Assembly (NCBI GenBank): GCA_008360975.2
Contig: CM039189.1
Coordinates: forward strand, 8,188,056-8,252,055
DNA: 64,000 nucleotides
Source: Lichenostomus cassidix
Lineage: Eukaryota; Chordata; Aves; Passeriformes; Meliphagidae
Reading direction: 5' to 3'
The position numbers and the translations under genes are program-made. This document shows, piece after piece, positions 20,761 through 33,689 of the stretch. The notes below the pieces were generated by a model. The model ran no database searches and was not told where the DNA came from. It saw only the letters and a program-made list of their open reading frames with translations. The stretch's first letter is position 1. Each line of letters opens with the position of its first letter.

Positions 20761-23700
20761 AGAACTCCATTTGTGTTCCACCAAGAAGACTTATTTTCTT
20801 ATTCTTTATATATTTCTGTATCCTTTTTTTTTTTTTCTTTTAACACCTTCAATTGCATCTCACCCTTTGGGATGGTCCTTCCCAATCCCATTCCCTCCCT
20901 CGGGGGCACATAAAGGAGACAAGGCAGTTCATGTTCTGTCCCAGCATCTCACCTAAGGTTTCCAGCAATCAGGGGTTGGCATGATGAAAGATGGGATTTG
21001 GGATGTACATTTTTGTTTGTGAATGACAAAAAAAGGGTGGAATTTAGGAGAAAGAAATAGAATGAAGGACAGCTGTGTGTCTCAGGGTTGTTGGTAGAGC
21101 ATATCAAATATTTTTTGAAGCCTCATCTCGGGTGGGAAGCAGCATTTACATCAGGACATCACTTAAATGTTTGCACTTAGCCTGCAAATCCAGCAAGAAC
21201 AGTAAGAATGAAATAAAACCTTTCACACCATGGAAATGACAGAGTCCAGTGTATTGGGAGAATTTAGCAAGAAGGAGACAAGGTGGGTAGTTGTACAAAA
21301 GTTCCATAGTTTCTGGGAACTGATCCCCCACTGGAATGCAATGACTTTCACATTGGTTTTTGATCCAGCTACAGTTGTTTAAGTACAGGTCAACAGAAAT
21401 GCAAAATGAAGTTAAAAAAGAAAAAAAGCAATACCATGGTTGTGAAGGGAGAAAAAGACTGATAGATAAAGCTCCTTCTTTTTTTTTCTTTGGGCCAGAG
21501 CAGAAGTCACAGAGCACTGAGAACTGGTGGTTGAAATGTTTAAGGAAAGTACTACCTGTGGGACTAATTAGCTAGACACAAATAGTAGGAAGCAGAGAGG
21601 TGGAGAACCTGCTGGGAACACTCTAAGTTGGTCTCTGCTGTGCATGTCAAGCTCCTGGACAGGAACTCATGCTGGACAATCTCTGCCTGTCTTGTTGGAA
21701 AAAGGAAGATTGCTGTCTCCAGAATATAATCACCATGACTCCTTTTAGACTTTGGTGGGTGGTGTCTGGAGGGATTATGTGAGATCTTGTTAGAGTCCTC
21801 ATCCCAGTCTGGAGCTCCCTTTTGTTCTCTTTTAGCAGAGCAGGAAGCTCAGCAGTGTACCCTGGACAGCCACACCTCCTTCATGAAGGCTCTTTTGGGA
21901 TGCAGCATCCAGCTCAAGTGATGCTCCAGACCTTCACAAGTCCCACTGTGGCAGTTCCCAACTTCACCCTGAGGCAACTGGTTCCCAGGCTTGATTGAGA
22001 TGCCACTTACATGACTTTGAAGTTGGAGTCACTCCACTGATGTCAGGACATTACCCTGGAGTTATTTCAGCACAAACAAGGGCCACATCTGGCTTATTCA
22101 GAATATTCCCTGTGGATGAGTGACTTGCTGAGGAAGTCTGATTTTCCTGCTAGTGCCAAGGTAGTGGTTTGGCCATGAATTTGCCTTTGGCTCTGTCTCT
22201 ATCTCCATTTCCTGCTACCCACCAGCTCAGCAAACTTACACAAGAGCAAAACTTGTTTACTGAAGAATTTCTGAAGCAAGCTTTTATTTTTTCCCTATTC
22301 ATCCCACATTTCACTCACTGCTGAAAGTGAGTAGAAGAAATATCCAGGTTGAGATCCCATCACACTGACATTTTGACTGTGCAAGACCTAAGTCACAGTC
22401 AGTGCCACTGCCCATAAAAACACCACACACATATTGTCAGTAAGAGAATAAATCAGCCATCCTTTTAACTTCCATCTTCCAGCACTAGATTTCCCATCCC
22501 AAGATTAAGAGCCTAGAAATACTAAGGGATAAATGCCAAGGAGATTCCTTTCATTGGCTCATTGGCGTCCTGACATCTCTGCCGAAAACAGAGTGCTCTG
22601 ATAGAGGAGAACAGAAAATGCCCAAGCCAACACAGCAGGGGTCTGAAAACCAATATAGTCTTATGGCTTTTGGCATGTTGCAAGTGACATAGTCAGGCAC
22701 TTCCCTAATACAGGATAATATTGCTCTATCTGCAGGAACATATGGGGGAAACATTGCATTTAGCACTGAATTGGCTTCATGCTGGCTCAGCATGGAGAGG
22801 TAAATCTCTACAGGGGGATCTCCACCTCAGGTGCTGTGCAAGGGCTCAGGTTACGTGGGGATTTGGCTGTGGAGAAGATCTTTGGCTTTTGAGAGATGAA
22901 GCTGCCCTTGCTGCATTCATGTGGAATGTTGGTGAAGAAGGCAGAAAGAGAAGGTGAGGCTTGCAGGTAGCAGTAACACCTTTTATTATACAAATTTTGA
23001 CTGTAGCTGCCTGCTAAGGTGTTATTTTCTTCAGCAATCTCAGCTGAGCTCAGAAACAGGCTGCCCTCATTCTGCAAGCCAGTCTCATTCGACATTTCTG
23101 TGATTTGTTTGAATTTCCAGTTGCATGTGAAGGATTAAACAGCCTCAAAACGAGGCTGGAGCAGGGAATAAACAGGCAGGACAAATGTGTACTGGATCTG
23201 TTTTTCTGTCTCTGCCTGCTGGACATCAATCCAAATCAGTTCTTCAGGAGAGTTCTGGAGCTAATCCTCAGGAGTGAGATTTCCACATAAAGGGCATGAC
23301 CCTCAGGGTGACCTCGTTCCCATCATCCCAAAAAGAGAACAGGAGAATGGGGCCAGACTTAATCTTCTCCCCAAGTACCAGTGATCAACCACAGGCAAAG
23401 TGCTTCAGGCAGCATAAAGAATATTTGGTTTGTGCAACAGCCCATGCTTGCCTTGTGGTGCAACTGCTTCCATCTTCTCTTTGCAGGTGGCCAAATTGGA
23501 GATGTTCATTAATAAAACCTTCTTCAGCAAAGCACTGAGCATCCTGAGCTCCTGGTTTGACTTCTTTATTCCTCAGTGACCCTACTGCATGAGGCACAAC
23601 AAACCTGGCAGACACTGAACACATAAATACAATGGGTGCAGACACTGAACTAGACCAAGCTGGCCATGCACTGCACGGGCAGGCTGGATATCCCTGCCAT

Positions 23701-24249
23701 GAGACTGATTCATTATCTGGCAAAAAACACCCAAATCAACAGTAAAACTCAAACCCATCAGCCCCATCTTCACCACTGAGCCTACCCTGGATTTGAAATA
23801 TTTCAGAAGGCCCAGAGCAGTGCCTCTCTTTCCCCTTGGCTCCTAACCATGCTCCAGCTGCATGGATGAGCACTGCTGGTCTATCCTTCATTTCCCCTCT
23901 CCGATGCCCCTGGCCATTCTGATGGTGCAACCATCAGACATCACTGGGAGAGCCAATGGCTGCAGTGCTGCTGAGAGAAAAGTCAAACTGAATTCAGCTC
24001 TCAGCTGCTCTGTTCAGCATCCTCTTCAGCAGCCAGGATGCAGCATCTTGAAGGCAAAGCCTTACACACCTCCTAAAAAACCTGTTAGCAACATGCAGCT
24101 GTGTGCTGGGCCAGCACACTGAGGGTCTGGGGCTGCCCTCAGAGATGTGGGGACTAAGCTTAGGGTAGGGGGGACCCCACCATTCAGACAGCAAGAGGCT
24201 CCATCCCTTCTGTCACTCACAGAACAAGGAGCCTAGCAGTCTGTGTGGG
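20761..24249. other. Single-copy DNA, nothing recognised
   Basis: No gene, RNA or interspersed repeat recognised. Low-complexity T tract at about 20825-20840. Short open frames on both strands have no recognisable domains. Confidence 0.5.
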
Positions 24250-25160
24250 AGGAGGGTGGTAGCTTTAATGTAGTTTTGCACCTATTTGCTTGTCCGTTTG
24301 CTCTCGAGCTCCCTTAGAAGTCATGATGTTTAGTGTGACACATTTATTTACTAAGCTAGTAAACACAAAAATGAGCTGTGTGTCAGCTCCATTGAGCACA
24401 ATGCTAATAATTGACAGGGCAGCCCAGATGGTGAAATAGAGGTGAACAGAATGGATTTTGCCAGATATTAAACTTGACCACGGATGGAGGTGGCTATTTT
24501 TATTAGTAAGCTCTGAAGGGGAAATGCCATGCACCCACATTTACACTGCTATAACACTTCTGGTTTTAGCTTCCATGAATCTTATTTTTCTTCCACAGAT
24601 CTGAAAGGGCTTTATAAAGAAATTGCACTGAGGAGCAGAAACCATGTTGCTTAACTCCTAGATCGACGTGCAATCTGTTGAACAACATTTCTCAAACCCT
24701 TCAGCCTTGCTGTGGTTCTTGGATCACAGGACAGCCTGAATCACAGGTAAAGGTTAAGATTTTGCACCCCACCACGTCATGATGCAAATTCCAAAGGAGT
24801 GAGTCCCTCTGCCATACACAGACATGGTTTCACCACCATCGCTTTTGGCTCAGAAGTCATTCGCTTGGCCAATGAAAGCACTAAGAGATCTCAAACTATC
24901 CCAGGTGAAAATTGCAAAGTAGGTGCCCATGGTAAGGAAGTTAAAATAAGGTTGGATGGAGCCCTCGAAAATTATAAGAACTGAGATTTAGCTGATCTCC
25001 ACTAAATCCCTTGGGATCTGGGGAGATGTTATTTCCTTCCTCTATCTTTTTTTTCCTTTAAGCTTAAAACCAAAAATAACTGCTTTCTCTGCTTTTGCTC
25101 CCCCTCCTCCTGAAATCCATAATGTTATAATTAAAATGTCATAGTGAGACCACTCAATAT
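24250..25160. promoter_or_regulatory. Weak candidate conserved non-coding region
   Basis: Patches at 24285-24500 (GTCCGTTTGCTCTCGAGC, ACATTTATTTACTAAGC, CACAATGCTAATAATTGAC) and 24640-24860 (TAGATCGACGTGC, CACCATCGCTTTTGG, CATTCGCTTGGCC) keep CpGs in AT-rich, repeat-free sequence. Weak evidence, with approximate limits. Confidence 0.28.
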
Positions 25161-25469
25161 TTATCAAGAGTCAGATGCTGGCAGGTACAGTTTGGGATCC
25201 AGATCCAAAGCTAGCATAAACTGGTAGAGCTAATGGGGGCTGCCTAATTTACACTAGAAAACAATTTGGCCTGAGGTTTCACATTTTCTTGTCCATCCCT
25301 GAATATATAAATGCTGGATCAAAACTGTGTTTTTGAGAAGTTTCCTGTGAGTATTAATTTGAACAAGAGCAATCAAAAATCCCTGGCATTTTATGGAGGC
25401 TGCATAGCTGCAGTTTCCCACTGCAGGAGGGCAGTGAGATTTCATTTGCAGCATCTGTCCTTTTAAATG

Positions 25470-25700
25470 GAGGAATAAGACTTGTCTTCATCTGTTTTTA
25501 TTTATCTTACAGCTGTTGTCAACCAATACTTGCAGATTGTGGCTCACCATTTATTGTTCACCCAACCATTCCACTTAGGCAAAATGCCTCTTAATATGCT
25601 CCATAAAGAAACTTTACCCATTTGGCTCATGGTGCTGTTAATTTGCATATCATTACAATCTCATTAGATTTATGGCTCTGATCGAATACTTCCACCGCCC
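25470..25700. promoter_or_regulatory. Candidate enhancer with POU octamer
   Basis: Contains a perfect octamer word ATTTGCAT at 25641-25648 preceded by GCTGTTA (together TTAATTTGCAT), followed by CATTACAATCTCATTAG and ATCGAATACTTCCACCGCC. The octamer is the known recognition word of POU-domain factors. Its position next to homeodomain-like ATTA sites in repeat-free DNA suggests an enhancer, but occupancy is inference. Confidence 0.4.
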
Positions 25701-26199
25701 TGTTACTCTATGCTGGAAATCTACAGGCTTTTGTTAATGCTCTGTATCTCTGAAATGCCTCTTTTCTTTCTGTCCCATTATCTTTTTCTTTTTTTTTCTT
25801 TTATCATCAGAAGGATTTGTGCAAAAAAAAAGTATATATTCAAGGCTGGGGAAGTCAGCACTGCATGCTCAGGGGGACAGGAGAAAGATAAAAGAGTCAG
25901 GAAAGACAGACAAAAATATGTGTCCAATGATAATGTGTGGCCCCTCTGAGTTACAATTCAGGAAAGCACCAGCACATGTAAATTTAATCTCCAGGCCCTC
26001 ATTTGTCTTTAGGCTTGATCCTTCTTCCAGAGATGAACCACACCAAAGGTAGTATTTTTGGCTCAGGTATCCTTCAAAAAAAATTAGAATACAAAAGAGC
26101 AGTGACTGCCACCTCAAAGCAAACATGTTCATGCCAGCCAAGCTTGGCAGCCAATATTCCCACTAGTGAACACGTGCTCTTATTTAAAATATTTGCAGT
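25701..26199. other. Single-copy DNA, nothing recognised
   Basis: T- and A-rich patches near 25780-25840. No gene or repeat recognised. Confidence 0.5.
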
Positions 26200-26470
26200 C
26201 ATTTAATTCTCCATGTCTCTGGTGATCGCATACAAGTGATTCACACTGCACACTCTGTCCCTGAAGAGCCTGTGATGATCATAATTCAAACAGATCTATT
26301 ACCTTTTAGCTTTCCAAATGTAATTATAATCCAATTAATTAGGTACTCTCAGTTGATTCTGGGTTTCTTCCTCCAATCTCAGTCTATTGCCATATGAAAC
26401 TAATGGCTGTGAGTGCTTAAGATCATTCTCCATTAGTGCTCATTCTGCAGGAGAGGTTAATGATAAAGTC
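26200..26470. promoter_or_regulatory. Candidate conserved non-coding block
   Basis: Carries GTAATTATAATCCAATTAATTAGG (two TAATTA-like cores within 25 bp), TGATCATAATTC, TCCATTAGTGCTCATTC and GGTTAATGATAAAG. Clustered paired homeodomain cores in repeat-free DNA suggest an enhancer. Compositional inference. Confidence 0.38.
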
Positions 26471-27685
26471 AGGCAGGTGTTTGGCAGTCAGGAAGCATTT
26501 TTTTAACGTGATGCTCAAACAAATTTTGCATCCCATTTCAACTTTCTGTTATTTCACTCACATATCTTTTCTGTGTGAAACACTTCCTCCAGGAGTTGCA
26601 GTGGGTTAACATGAGAGAAAGAAAGGGGGGAAAAAAGCTGTTCCATTATGCAGCATTGGCTGCTTAACAAAACTCTGTCTCCATTAACTGTGCCTCAAAG
26701 ACAGAAAGCTCCAAGCTCCATGGGAAGAGCAGCATGTGGAATATCAGGTGAGGACACAGCAAGGCAGTAGATGGTTTCCACTGTAGCTAGAAGGAAGGAA
26801 TAAGCCCTCATCCCACCTGGGGAGGTGACCCAATTAAAGTAACCAGGAGGTAAAAATAAATGTTAAAGGAAAAAGTATAGGAGAAAAGGTATTTAAAACT
26901 TTCTTTCCTTCTTTTGCTTTCTATATCAAAGGTTCAAGGCTTCCTTGCCAAAATCCAGGATAAACCCAAACAGAAGCTCCAGGACTGGAGGTAACCTTTC
27001 TCCTCAAAACCAGGATGGTCACAAGTGCCCACTGTCAGACACAGAGGGTGAATTGTCCCTGGATAAGCTCCCTCCAGGTCCCCCATCTCACCAGGACCTG
27101 GACAAGTCTTGCAAACACCTCACACAACAACTCCAGACACTGCCACAGGGCCTTGCAGCTCCCAGAACCAGCATCAGCCAGAGGCCAGGATGAGGGAATG
27201 TCTGCATGGAGCCATCTGTCCATGGGCTGAGAGGATCTAAACCTGCAGCTATGTAAATGTGCATCTGTAACCTTCTCCAGCCTCACCATGCATCAGCTCA
27301 GCTCTGCCTGTGACATTGGACAGGTCACTTTAGTGCTGGACCCATCTTCTCAGTTATCAGGTCTTCTCGTTAGATGTGGAAAATTGCCAGCACTGTGGGA
27401 CTCTGATTTTCACCTGAAATTTCTGAAGACTGCAAAACAGGATGCTCTGGTTTTCACTGACAATGTTCAGACAGATCACTTGCTAATTATAACACATCAT
27501 GCACAGACCTCAATCCAGCCACAACCTTCTGGCTGCATCAGGTTTTTAGCTGAGAAGTGGTGGTTCTGGGCTAAAATCATGGACATATTCTGGACTATAT
27601 CTGTATGTGAGAGAATACCTGAGTATGGGAAATCTTGCTCATAAATCAAACCATGAGGAGCAGAGGAAGAAATTTCCAAGTAAAA
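26471..27685. other. Single-copy DNA, nothing recognised
   Basis: No recognisable gene or repeat. Frames at 26945-27644 are proline/serine/glutamine-rich and domain-free. The right edge runs into the microsatellite. Confidence 0.5.
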
Positions 27686-27960
27686 CACCTTTCTCTCTTC
27701 TCCTCTCTTCTTCTCTTCTCTTCTCTTCTCTTCTCTTCTCTTCTCTTCTCTTCTCTTCTCTTCTCTTCTCTTCTCTTCTCTTCTCTTCTCTTCTTTCTCT
27801 CTTCTCTTTTCATCTCTTGTCTTTTCGACACTTGTCTTTTAATCTTATGTCTTTTTAATGTCATCTTTTCTTTCCAACTTTTGCCTTTTTTTCCCTTCCT
27901 TTTTTTTTCTTTATTTTTTCCTTTTTCCTTTCATCTCCAAAACGCTGCACAAAAGACCTT
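27686..27960. repeat. (TTCTC)n pentanucleotide microsatellite in a long pyrimidine tract
   Basis: A pure (TTCTC) array runs from 27711 to about 27794 (roughly 17 units). It is flanked by impure CT-rich sequence from 27686 and followed by T/C-rich sequence to about 27960. On the minus strand this yields a lysine/arginine/glutamate-repeat frame that is an artefact of the repeat. Homopurine-homopyrimidine mirror tracts of this kind can form triplex DNA and are prone to length polymorphism and assembly error. Confidence 0.97.
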
Positions 27961-27989
27961 TAAAAAGTGGGCGGAGGAGGAGGGCAGCA

Positions 27990-28340
27990 AGAGATAGCTC
28001 TGAGGTACATTTCAATCTGCATGGTTCAGGAAGGAAGGAATTTTCAATCTGCTCTCTATCATTTTCGATATCATTAATCCTGAGCACTCCATTTTCCATG
28101 CTCGCCCGCCCAGGCCCGGAGAGTGAGCGACACATAAAGTGACACATATTCATCACTTGGCATTCAGCGCCGTGAAGGCTGTAATATAATATTAGTGTTG
28201 TGTTATCACTGTGTCTCTCTCGCCAGCCTGGGCTGCGGCGACGGTAGATGACATGAATCGATCACCTGTGACATTTTTGATTTGGTGTCACTTTCCCCGT
28301 TTCTGCCATTTGTTTTGGCAGTTAAGAAGTAATTGTGTGA
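27990..28340. promoter_or_regulatory. Strong candidate conserved non-coding element
   Basis: Contains ATCATTTTCGATATCATTAATCC, CTCGCCCGCCCAGGCCCGG, GTGAGCGACACATAAAG, ATTCAGCGCCGTGAAGGC, GTAATATAATATTAGTG, GCTGCGGCGACGGTAG and GAATCGATCACCTGTGAC. This is the densest mix in the window of isolated CpGs with AT-rich factor-type words, and no repeat overlaps it. It looks like an ultraconserved-type developmental enhancer. No gene can be named, and conservation must be tested by alignment. Confidence 0.55.
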
Positions 28341-29599
28341 CATTAGCATGGAAAGACTCACTTTCCCAGCCCCTCTTCTCAAGCAGGAAGAGGGGGATGA
28401 ATCTCTTTTGTCTTGTTCCGTGGGTTCAGGGTGGCTTGCAAGAGATGTGGTATTTGCTGCAATCTCATTCCCAGGTGGCTCCTGAAAGCCAGCAGGGGAT
28501 GCAATGTCTGAGCCAGGGATGTCTCTCTCCTGCAGAATGCAGCTGAGCTGCTCTCCTGAAGGGGGGAGAGCAGTGGGAGAAGATGGCTTTATAAGACACA
28601 AAAAAGCCATGGGTCCCTGCTCTGCTAGTGGTTTCCTCGGGTGATTTTGGGGATGTCACTGTTTCCTCATCAACTCCACAGGGGCTGCTGCTCAGTGAAG
28701 GGCACTAGAGGATCCCCACTCAGGTCAGGCCTGGGGGTTTTGCACCATTGGAGTCACAGGACCTCATTCCTCCAGCTGCAGATGTGACCCATGCAAGTGA
28801 GTAACTTGTATTTACCTCAGGGGAGGTAAATCCCATTATTCTGCACTGCAGCCCTGGAATCTCCAACACCAACACACCTTGGTCATTCCAGCATCAGCCT
28901 CCTCCTCCTCTTCATACATACTCAGCCACTGGAAGTCAGTCACTGGTTTCTCAAATGTCATAAAGGTGTCATGCAAAGGTAAAAGAGAAAAGCATAAACT
29001 ATCAGAGTCCTGGGAATGGGCTCCTGAAAACAGGGTTATGGTGTGGTTGTCCCTCCAGATTTTAATCAACCAATTATTAGCTGAGACCACTACTGTGTGA
29101 TGGAAAGTGCAATGGGGTGGCAATGGGAGGCTTTGCTTTGACATCTGGAACTTTCCAGTGTAGGGAAGAACCAGAGCTTGGTGCTGAATCCACTGAGCTG
29201 GGCTCACAGCAGCACCTTTACAGTGATGGCTTTTAGAAGTTAACGTTTTGCACCAAATCCTTAATTTTTTGTCAGGCAAACCCATGTGCAGAGAGGTCCC
29301 AAAGTCAGCCAGTAAAACAGTGAGTATTTTGGAATTTTAATGCATTCTGTCCTGGCAGTTAAGGTGGATGTTGACACCCACACCCCAGGGACCAGAGACC
29401 TTGTGTTGATTTAGGAAATGCTGCTGGGGCAGAAGCTGAGGGTGGAGGCTGGAGGACATCAAGTGCTGGGGAAACCCCTGGCTGGTGCCCCAACCACAGC
29501 TCTGGTGACAATCCCCATCCTGCAGGAGCCTCCTGCCAGCTGGACCCGTTAACCCAGTCAGGAGACAAATTGTTCCACGTGTCAATTTTCCATTTAAAA
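28341..29599. other. Single-copy DNA, nothing recognised
   Basis: Moderately GC-rich spacer. Open frames at 28206-28610 and 28836-29285 (minus, 134 and 149 codons) lack recognisable domains. Confidence 0.5.
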
Positions 29600-30010
29600 T
29601 GCAAACTAGATTTGACAGAGTAAACTGAATAAAGATTTGGATCGGATAATCCAGTAAAAGCTAATTACTAAAACAAAATGAGACACTGAGATGCAATCTC
29701 CCTCCTCCCCTCTCTAACGAGGTTCATTTGATGAGTTCTCTGCCTCGAGTATTAGCACTTTCTACCAAGAAACACAAGCTATTAACTCCTTTTAACAATT
29801 TATGATGTTCAATAAACTGATTAGGAGCCCATGGTACATAATTTAAAACCATTTGGATGTCCTATGGCCATTAAAGAGAAAGCAATGAGTCTGAACAACC
29901 CTGCTAATTATAGGTCTTGATGACTCCTGATTAGAAATCCTAATTAGGTGTCCTAACTAAATCTTTTCTTGTTTTTAAATTTATTGTCTTCATCTCCTCA
30001 CCTTGTTTAC
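29600..30010. promoter_or_regulatory. Candidate conserved non-coding element
   Basis: Words such as GGATCGGATAATCCAG, AAGCTAATTACTAAAAC, CTCTAACGAGGTTC, TGCCTCGAGTATTAGC, CTGCTAATTATAGG and GAAATCCTAATTAGG place at least three TAATTA-type cores within 300 bp, and GGATAATCC fits paired/bicoid-type sites. Repeat-free. Enhancer-like by texture. Confidence 0.45.
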
Positions 30011-32205
30011 CAGATGATTTAGGAAAGTTGAAAACAGACCTTCCCTAAACTAAAAATTCCTTAGCCAAACAGAGAAAGGTTGACAGCATCACCACTAAAA
30101 AATGCCTTAACACAAGCCCCTAAATAGTCTGAGTTTGGTTTTAATCTGAAGTGTAAAGCTAGTTACAGAGTTTGGTGGGCTGGCTTTCTTTCTATCTTTT
30201 ACTCTTCAATTTATTGCATATTATTGAAAAGCCTCAATAAAGTGCTATCATTTCCCCTCTTTTTCATCCAATGTGAAGCTTCCCTAGAAGAAAAAAAAAA
30301 AATAATATATATATATATACACATTAAAAAAAAAAGAAGGAAAAAATTTCTTACCTTTAGGATTGGTTCAAACTACAAACATTTTTTTCCCCTTGAACTT
30401 TTGATTTTCTTTTGCAGGTTATGTTTATTGCTGACTCAAAAATCTACCATTTTTCATATTAATTTTCACAATCAGTTCCACTGTGATGAAATTATTTGAA
30501 AACCTATAATCAAAAGTGTGTTTCTGATGCAAAGTTTAGGAATAACTGTAATCTGAATCTGGCAGCTCAGTTTTCATGTCCAGCCTCTCCCAGCCTAATT
30601 TTGAGCACCGGGATGAGCTGCAGGGAAGGAAGCACAAGTGGAAAGATGAGCTCGTGCAAACAGAGGTATGATGGGGAAGGAAACTGAAAATGTTTCATCC
30701 TTCCACAAAGTCCTGTTACAACCTGTTTTTCCAGGATTCCAGTCTGGGCAAACAGAAAGTTGGTGCCACCAAGAAGGGGAAAGCAGAGAACCCAATACTC
30801 TTTGGAAAGGCTCATTAATGGATAATCCTTCTCCCTCCCAAAAATCTGTCCCTCCTTTCTGCTCTAAATTCATCTGCTTTATCTTCTAACCACTGGGCTT
30901 TGTTCAGCTTTTGTCTGCTGGATTAAAAAGCTGTCTGCTACCAGAACTTTGCTTCCTGGGAAAGTATTTATAGATGAAAATCAAGTCACCATTTAACCTT
31001 CTCTTTGTTAACTCCAACAGATGAGCTAAATCTAGCTGGAACACTGTTATGCAATAGCAGAATGATGAGAGTGGGTGATGATACCCTCCTTGGCATTTAA
31101 GAACTGATCTGTGTAGAGGCTTTTCCTAAAATTTCAACTTATGGAACACCAAATCTAAAGCAACAGGAGCGCCAATGGTTCTCCAATGACCAGAAAATAG
31201 CAAGGGTACATCAACACTGCCAGCAAACCTGGGAGTTGGATCCCAGTCCTATCTCCATCCACCCTGTGCAAACACAGTGTGGGGCCAGGGATGGGTTTAG
31301 CCCATCTTCCTGGGGTGGAGAAGCCCAAATTTAACACAGAAGAAGTGCTCTTGCTTAGGTGATCTGGAGGAACTAAGACAAGACAGGGTTTGGCATCTGG
31401 TACTTCAGTGCCCAAGGAGGTATTCTGTGCTCAGATCCCAAAAAACCACTGAAGCTTTAAATTATTTGATAAACACTGGACAAAAGGGGAGCAAATATGA
31501 GATATGACTGTGCTGGACTGGTCATTTTCTTTAATTCCTGGCAAGGAATCTGTTGATTGTAGGCACAGATAAATAAAAATATTCATGAGAAGACCTTATA
31601 GGACCCTTGTCAGTATAAATTTGACAGCCTTATGGAAAAGCACAGATCCATCCTCTGGGAAAACTGTTGATCAATCAACAATTTTTGCAGTCACTGAAAA
31701 CTTTGTGCTTACACTTGCATTTTTTTTTAAAGCAATTGACAGCTGACAAGCAAAGTTTTCACTGCAAGAATAAAAATTTTTAAAAGGGGAGGAAGAATTT
31801 CAAGTTTGAGAAGAAAAAAAGAAGGCATGTGAGGGGCAATCCAAAAGTGATATTTTGGGAGAGAAATAGCTGTGATGAAAGTTATTTGACACTGACAGAA
31901 ATTTCAAATGTGCACTCCCTGCACACCAGGCCTTTGTGAGCCACCCCATCTGCTTTCCAAATGACAATGGTCATCCTCATGGATCCACCTCTCACAGCAA
32001 GAAGCAGTGGCCTGCCCCTGGTGACAGCCAGCAGAATGGTCACCCTGAATGCAGCCCAGGAGAAATCTGGGCAGAGCCAAAGGCCTGATGTTTGTGTTGG
32101 TTTGACATGTCAGCCAAGAGCTTCTTCATCTGGCCTCGTAAACACCACCACTGTATGACTGGGAAGGCAAAATCTCCTTTTAGGATATGATGTTCCATCC
32201 TGTAC
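30011..32205. other. Single-copy DNA, nothing recognised
   Basis: Low-complexity A-rich/(TA)n stretch at 30290-30348. Otherwise ordinary sequence without recognisable gene, RNA or interspersed repeat. Confidence 0.5.
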
Positions 32206-32560
32206 AAAGCCATCACGTGAGTTTTAATCTGAAACTCTGCCCTTTAGTTGTGTTAGACATGAATTTCACTTCCAGTAATACTTACTTAGCACGCAAAAGC
32301 CATAGGTGTTATCGGCATGATCTCTTTTTTGGGTGATCCACATGGGGAATATGTGACCTTTAACTCTTTTTAATACCCAGCAGAAAGAGGCTGCCTTTCT
32401 TCCAGCGAGCTGAGCTCTTCATTTGTTATCTCAATCAGGGATTTAGCAGGATTCAAAGCTGATTAGTTTGGAAAGCATATGGGCGATGAAAGACATTTTA
32501 CGTAATGGGTTTACACATCCCATTTGGTAAACAAGCAACCACACTGTTCACTCTGAAGAG
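32206..32560. promoter_or_regulatory. Candidate conserved non-coding element
   Basis: Has CTTAGCACGCAAAAGCC, GTTATCGGCATGATC, CTTCCAGCGAGCTGAGC, GCTGATTAGTTTGG, ATATGGGCGATGAAAG and TTTTACGTAATGGG. Isolated CpGs are spread evenly through AT-rich repeat-free sequence, and the 28-29 kb spacer shows nothing comparable. Likely regulatory by inference. Confidence 0.45.
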
Positions 32561-33689
32561 TTAATATTTTCATGCTTTTTATTTTTAGGGTTGAGTTGTT
32601 CCACTGTGGGATATTTTTGCACCCAAGGTGCTCATGCTGTGGGACTCCAGCCAATGCATCTCTCCAGGCAAAGCAGCATCAAAAATATTTTCCTTTCTTT
32701 GGTAGAGAAACAAAAGAGTTTCATGGGGAGCAATGGCCAGTTGAGAATCACTGAAATTAAATGTTCCTGTCTTTCCCTTTTATCAATTTATTAAGCAGTT
32801 TGACAAAACTGATAAGATTTCCTACTCTCATGTTCCTCCAAATCTATACTTTCTTAAAGGAAAAAAAACAACCAACAAACAACATCCCCCTCGATTTAGA
32901 TTCTAGACTCGATGATTGCAATAGAAATAATTCAGTATTGATGGCAAATTGACAAATTCAGTCCTCTTAATCATCTACAGGATGAAGTCCCTTACAACCA
33001 GTACAGCTGGGGGCATATTGCTAAAACAATCCTATTCCTTAGTTCCTAGTCTTGTCCTTTAACAGGTGTGGGTATGATTTTTGTTCTCTGTAAAGCACCA
33101 GGGTCAAGGTGACGAGTGCAGAATCACTGAGACGTGTGTGGAACAATTTCTCTTTCAGACACATGATTTATGAAGTATCTGACTAATGTGGTCACGGGAG
33201 CCTGAGAGGAAGGCAAGGAAGCTGGTTAAGAAGCACTTAGCTCCGCTCTCCAGGCCCACATTTGCATCCCATACCCACAGTAGCATTCATCTCACTTGAA
33301 GGTAGCTGTTTAAAATTTAGGCATTTCATTTAAGCCAGTAGTCAAAGTTCCTTCTCAATGCATGGGGAGATCAGCAGCTGCAGATGATGATTCATTCCTC
33401 CCTCTATCAGGCATTATAAACCTGCAGATATCCCATCCCACAGTCTAGCAGATGCCTAGACACCTGATTTCTACACAGATGAGACAAAACCCTAAGTACC
33501 CATTTAACCTATGGCCCCAAATATATCTGACATTCACACTTCCATGCAGCTCAGCTCACCATGGTATATCTGAGCTGGGCCAGGAGAAGGAGGGCTGACT
33601 TCAGGAATTTCTTTGCCTCTCACCCAGATTTCTAACACACCTCTGGGACCAGCCCCTTCTGAGATAGCCAGCATGCCATCACTGAGGAC
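32561..33689. other. Single-copy DNA, nothing recognised
   Basis: No recognisable gene or repeat before the CR1 fragment. Some CpG-bearing AT-rich patches (for example near 33110 and 33240) are too short to call. Confidence 0.45.

Noticed and set aside
27646..27864. Lysine/arginine/glutamate-repeat protein on the minus strand
   Set aside because: Direct translation of the (TTCTC)n microsatellite.
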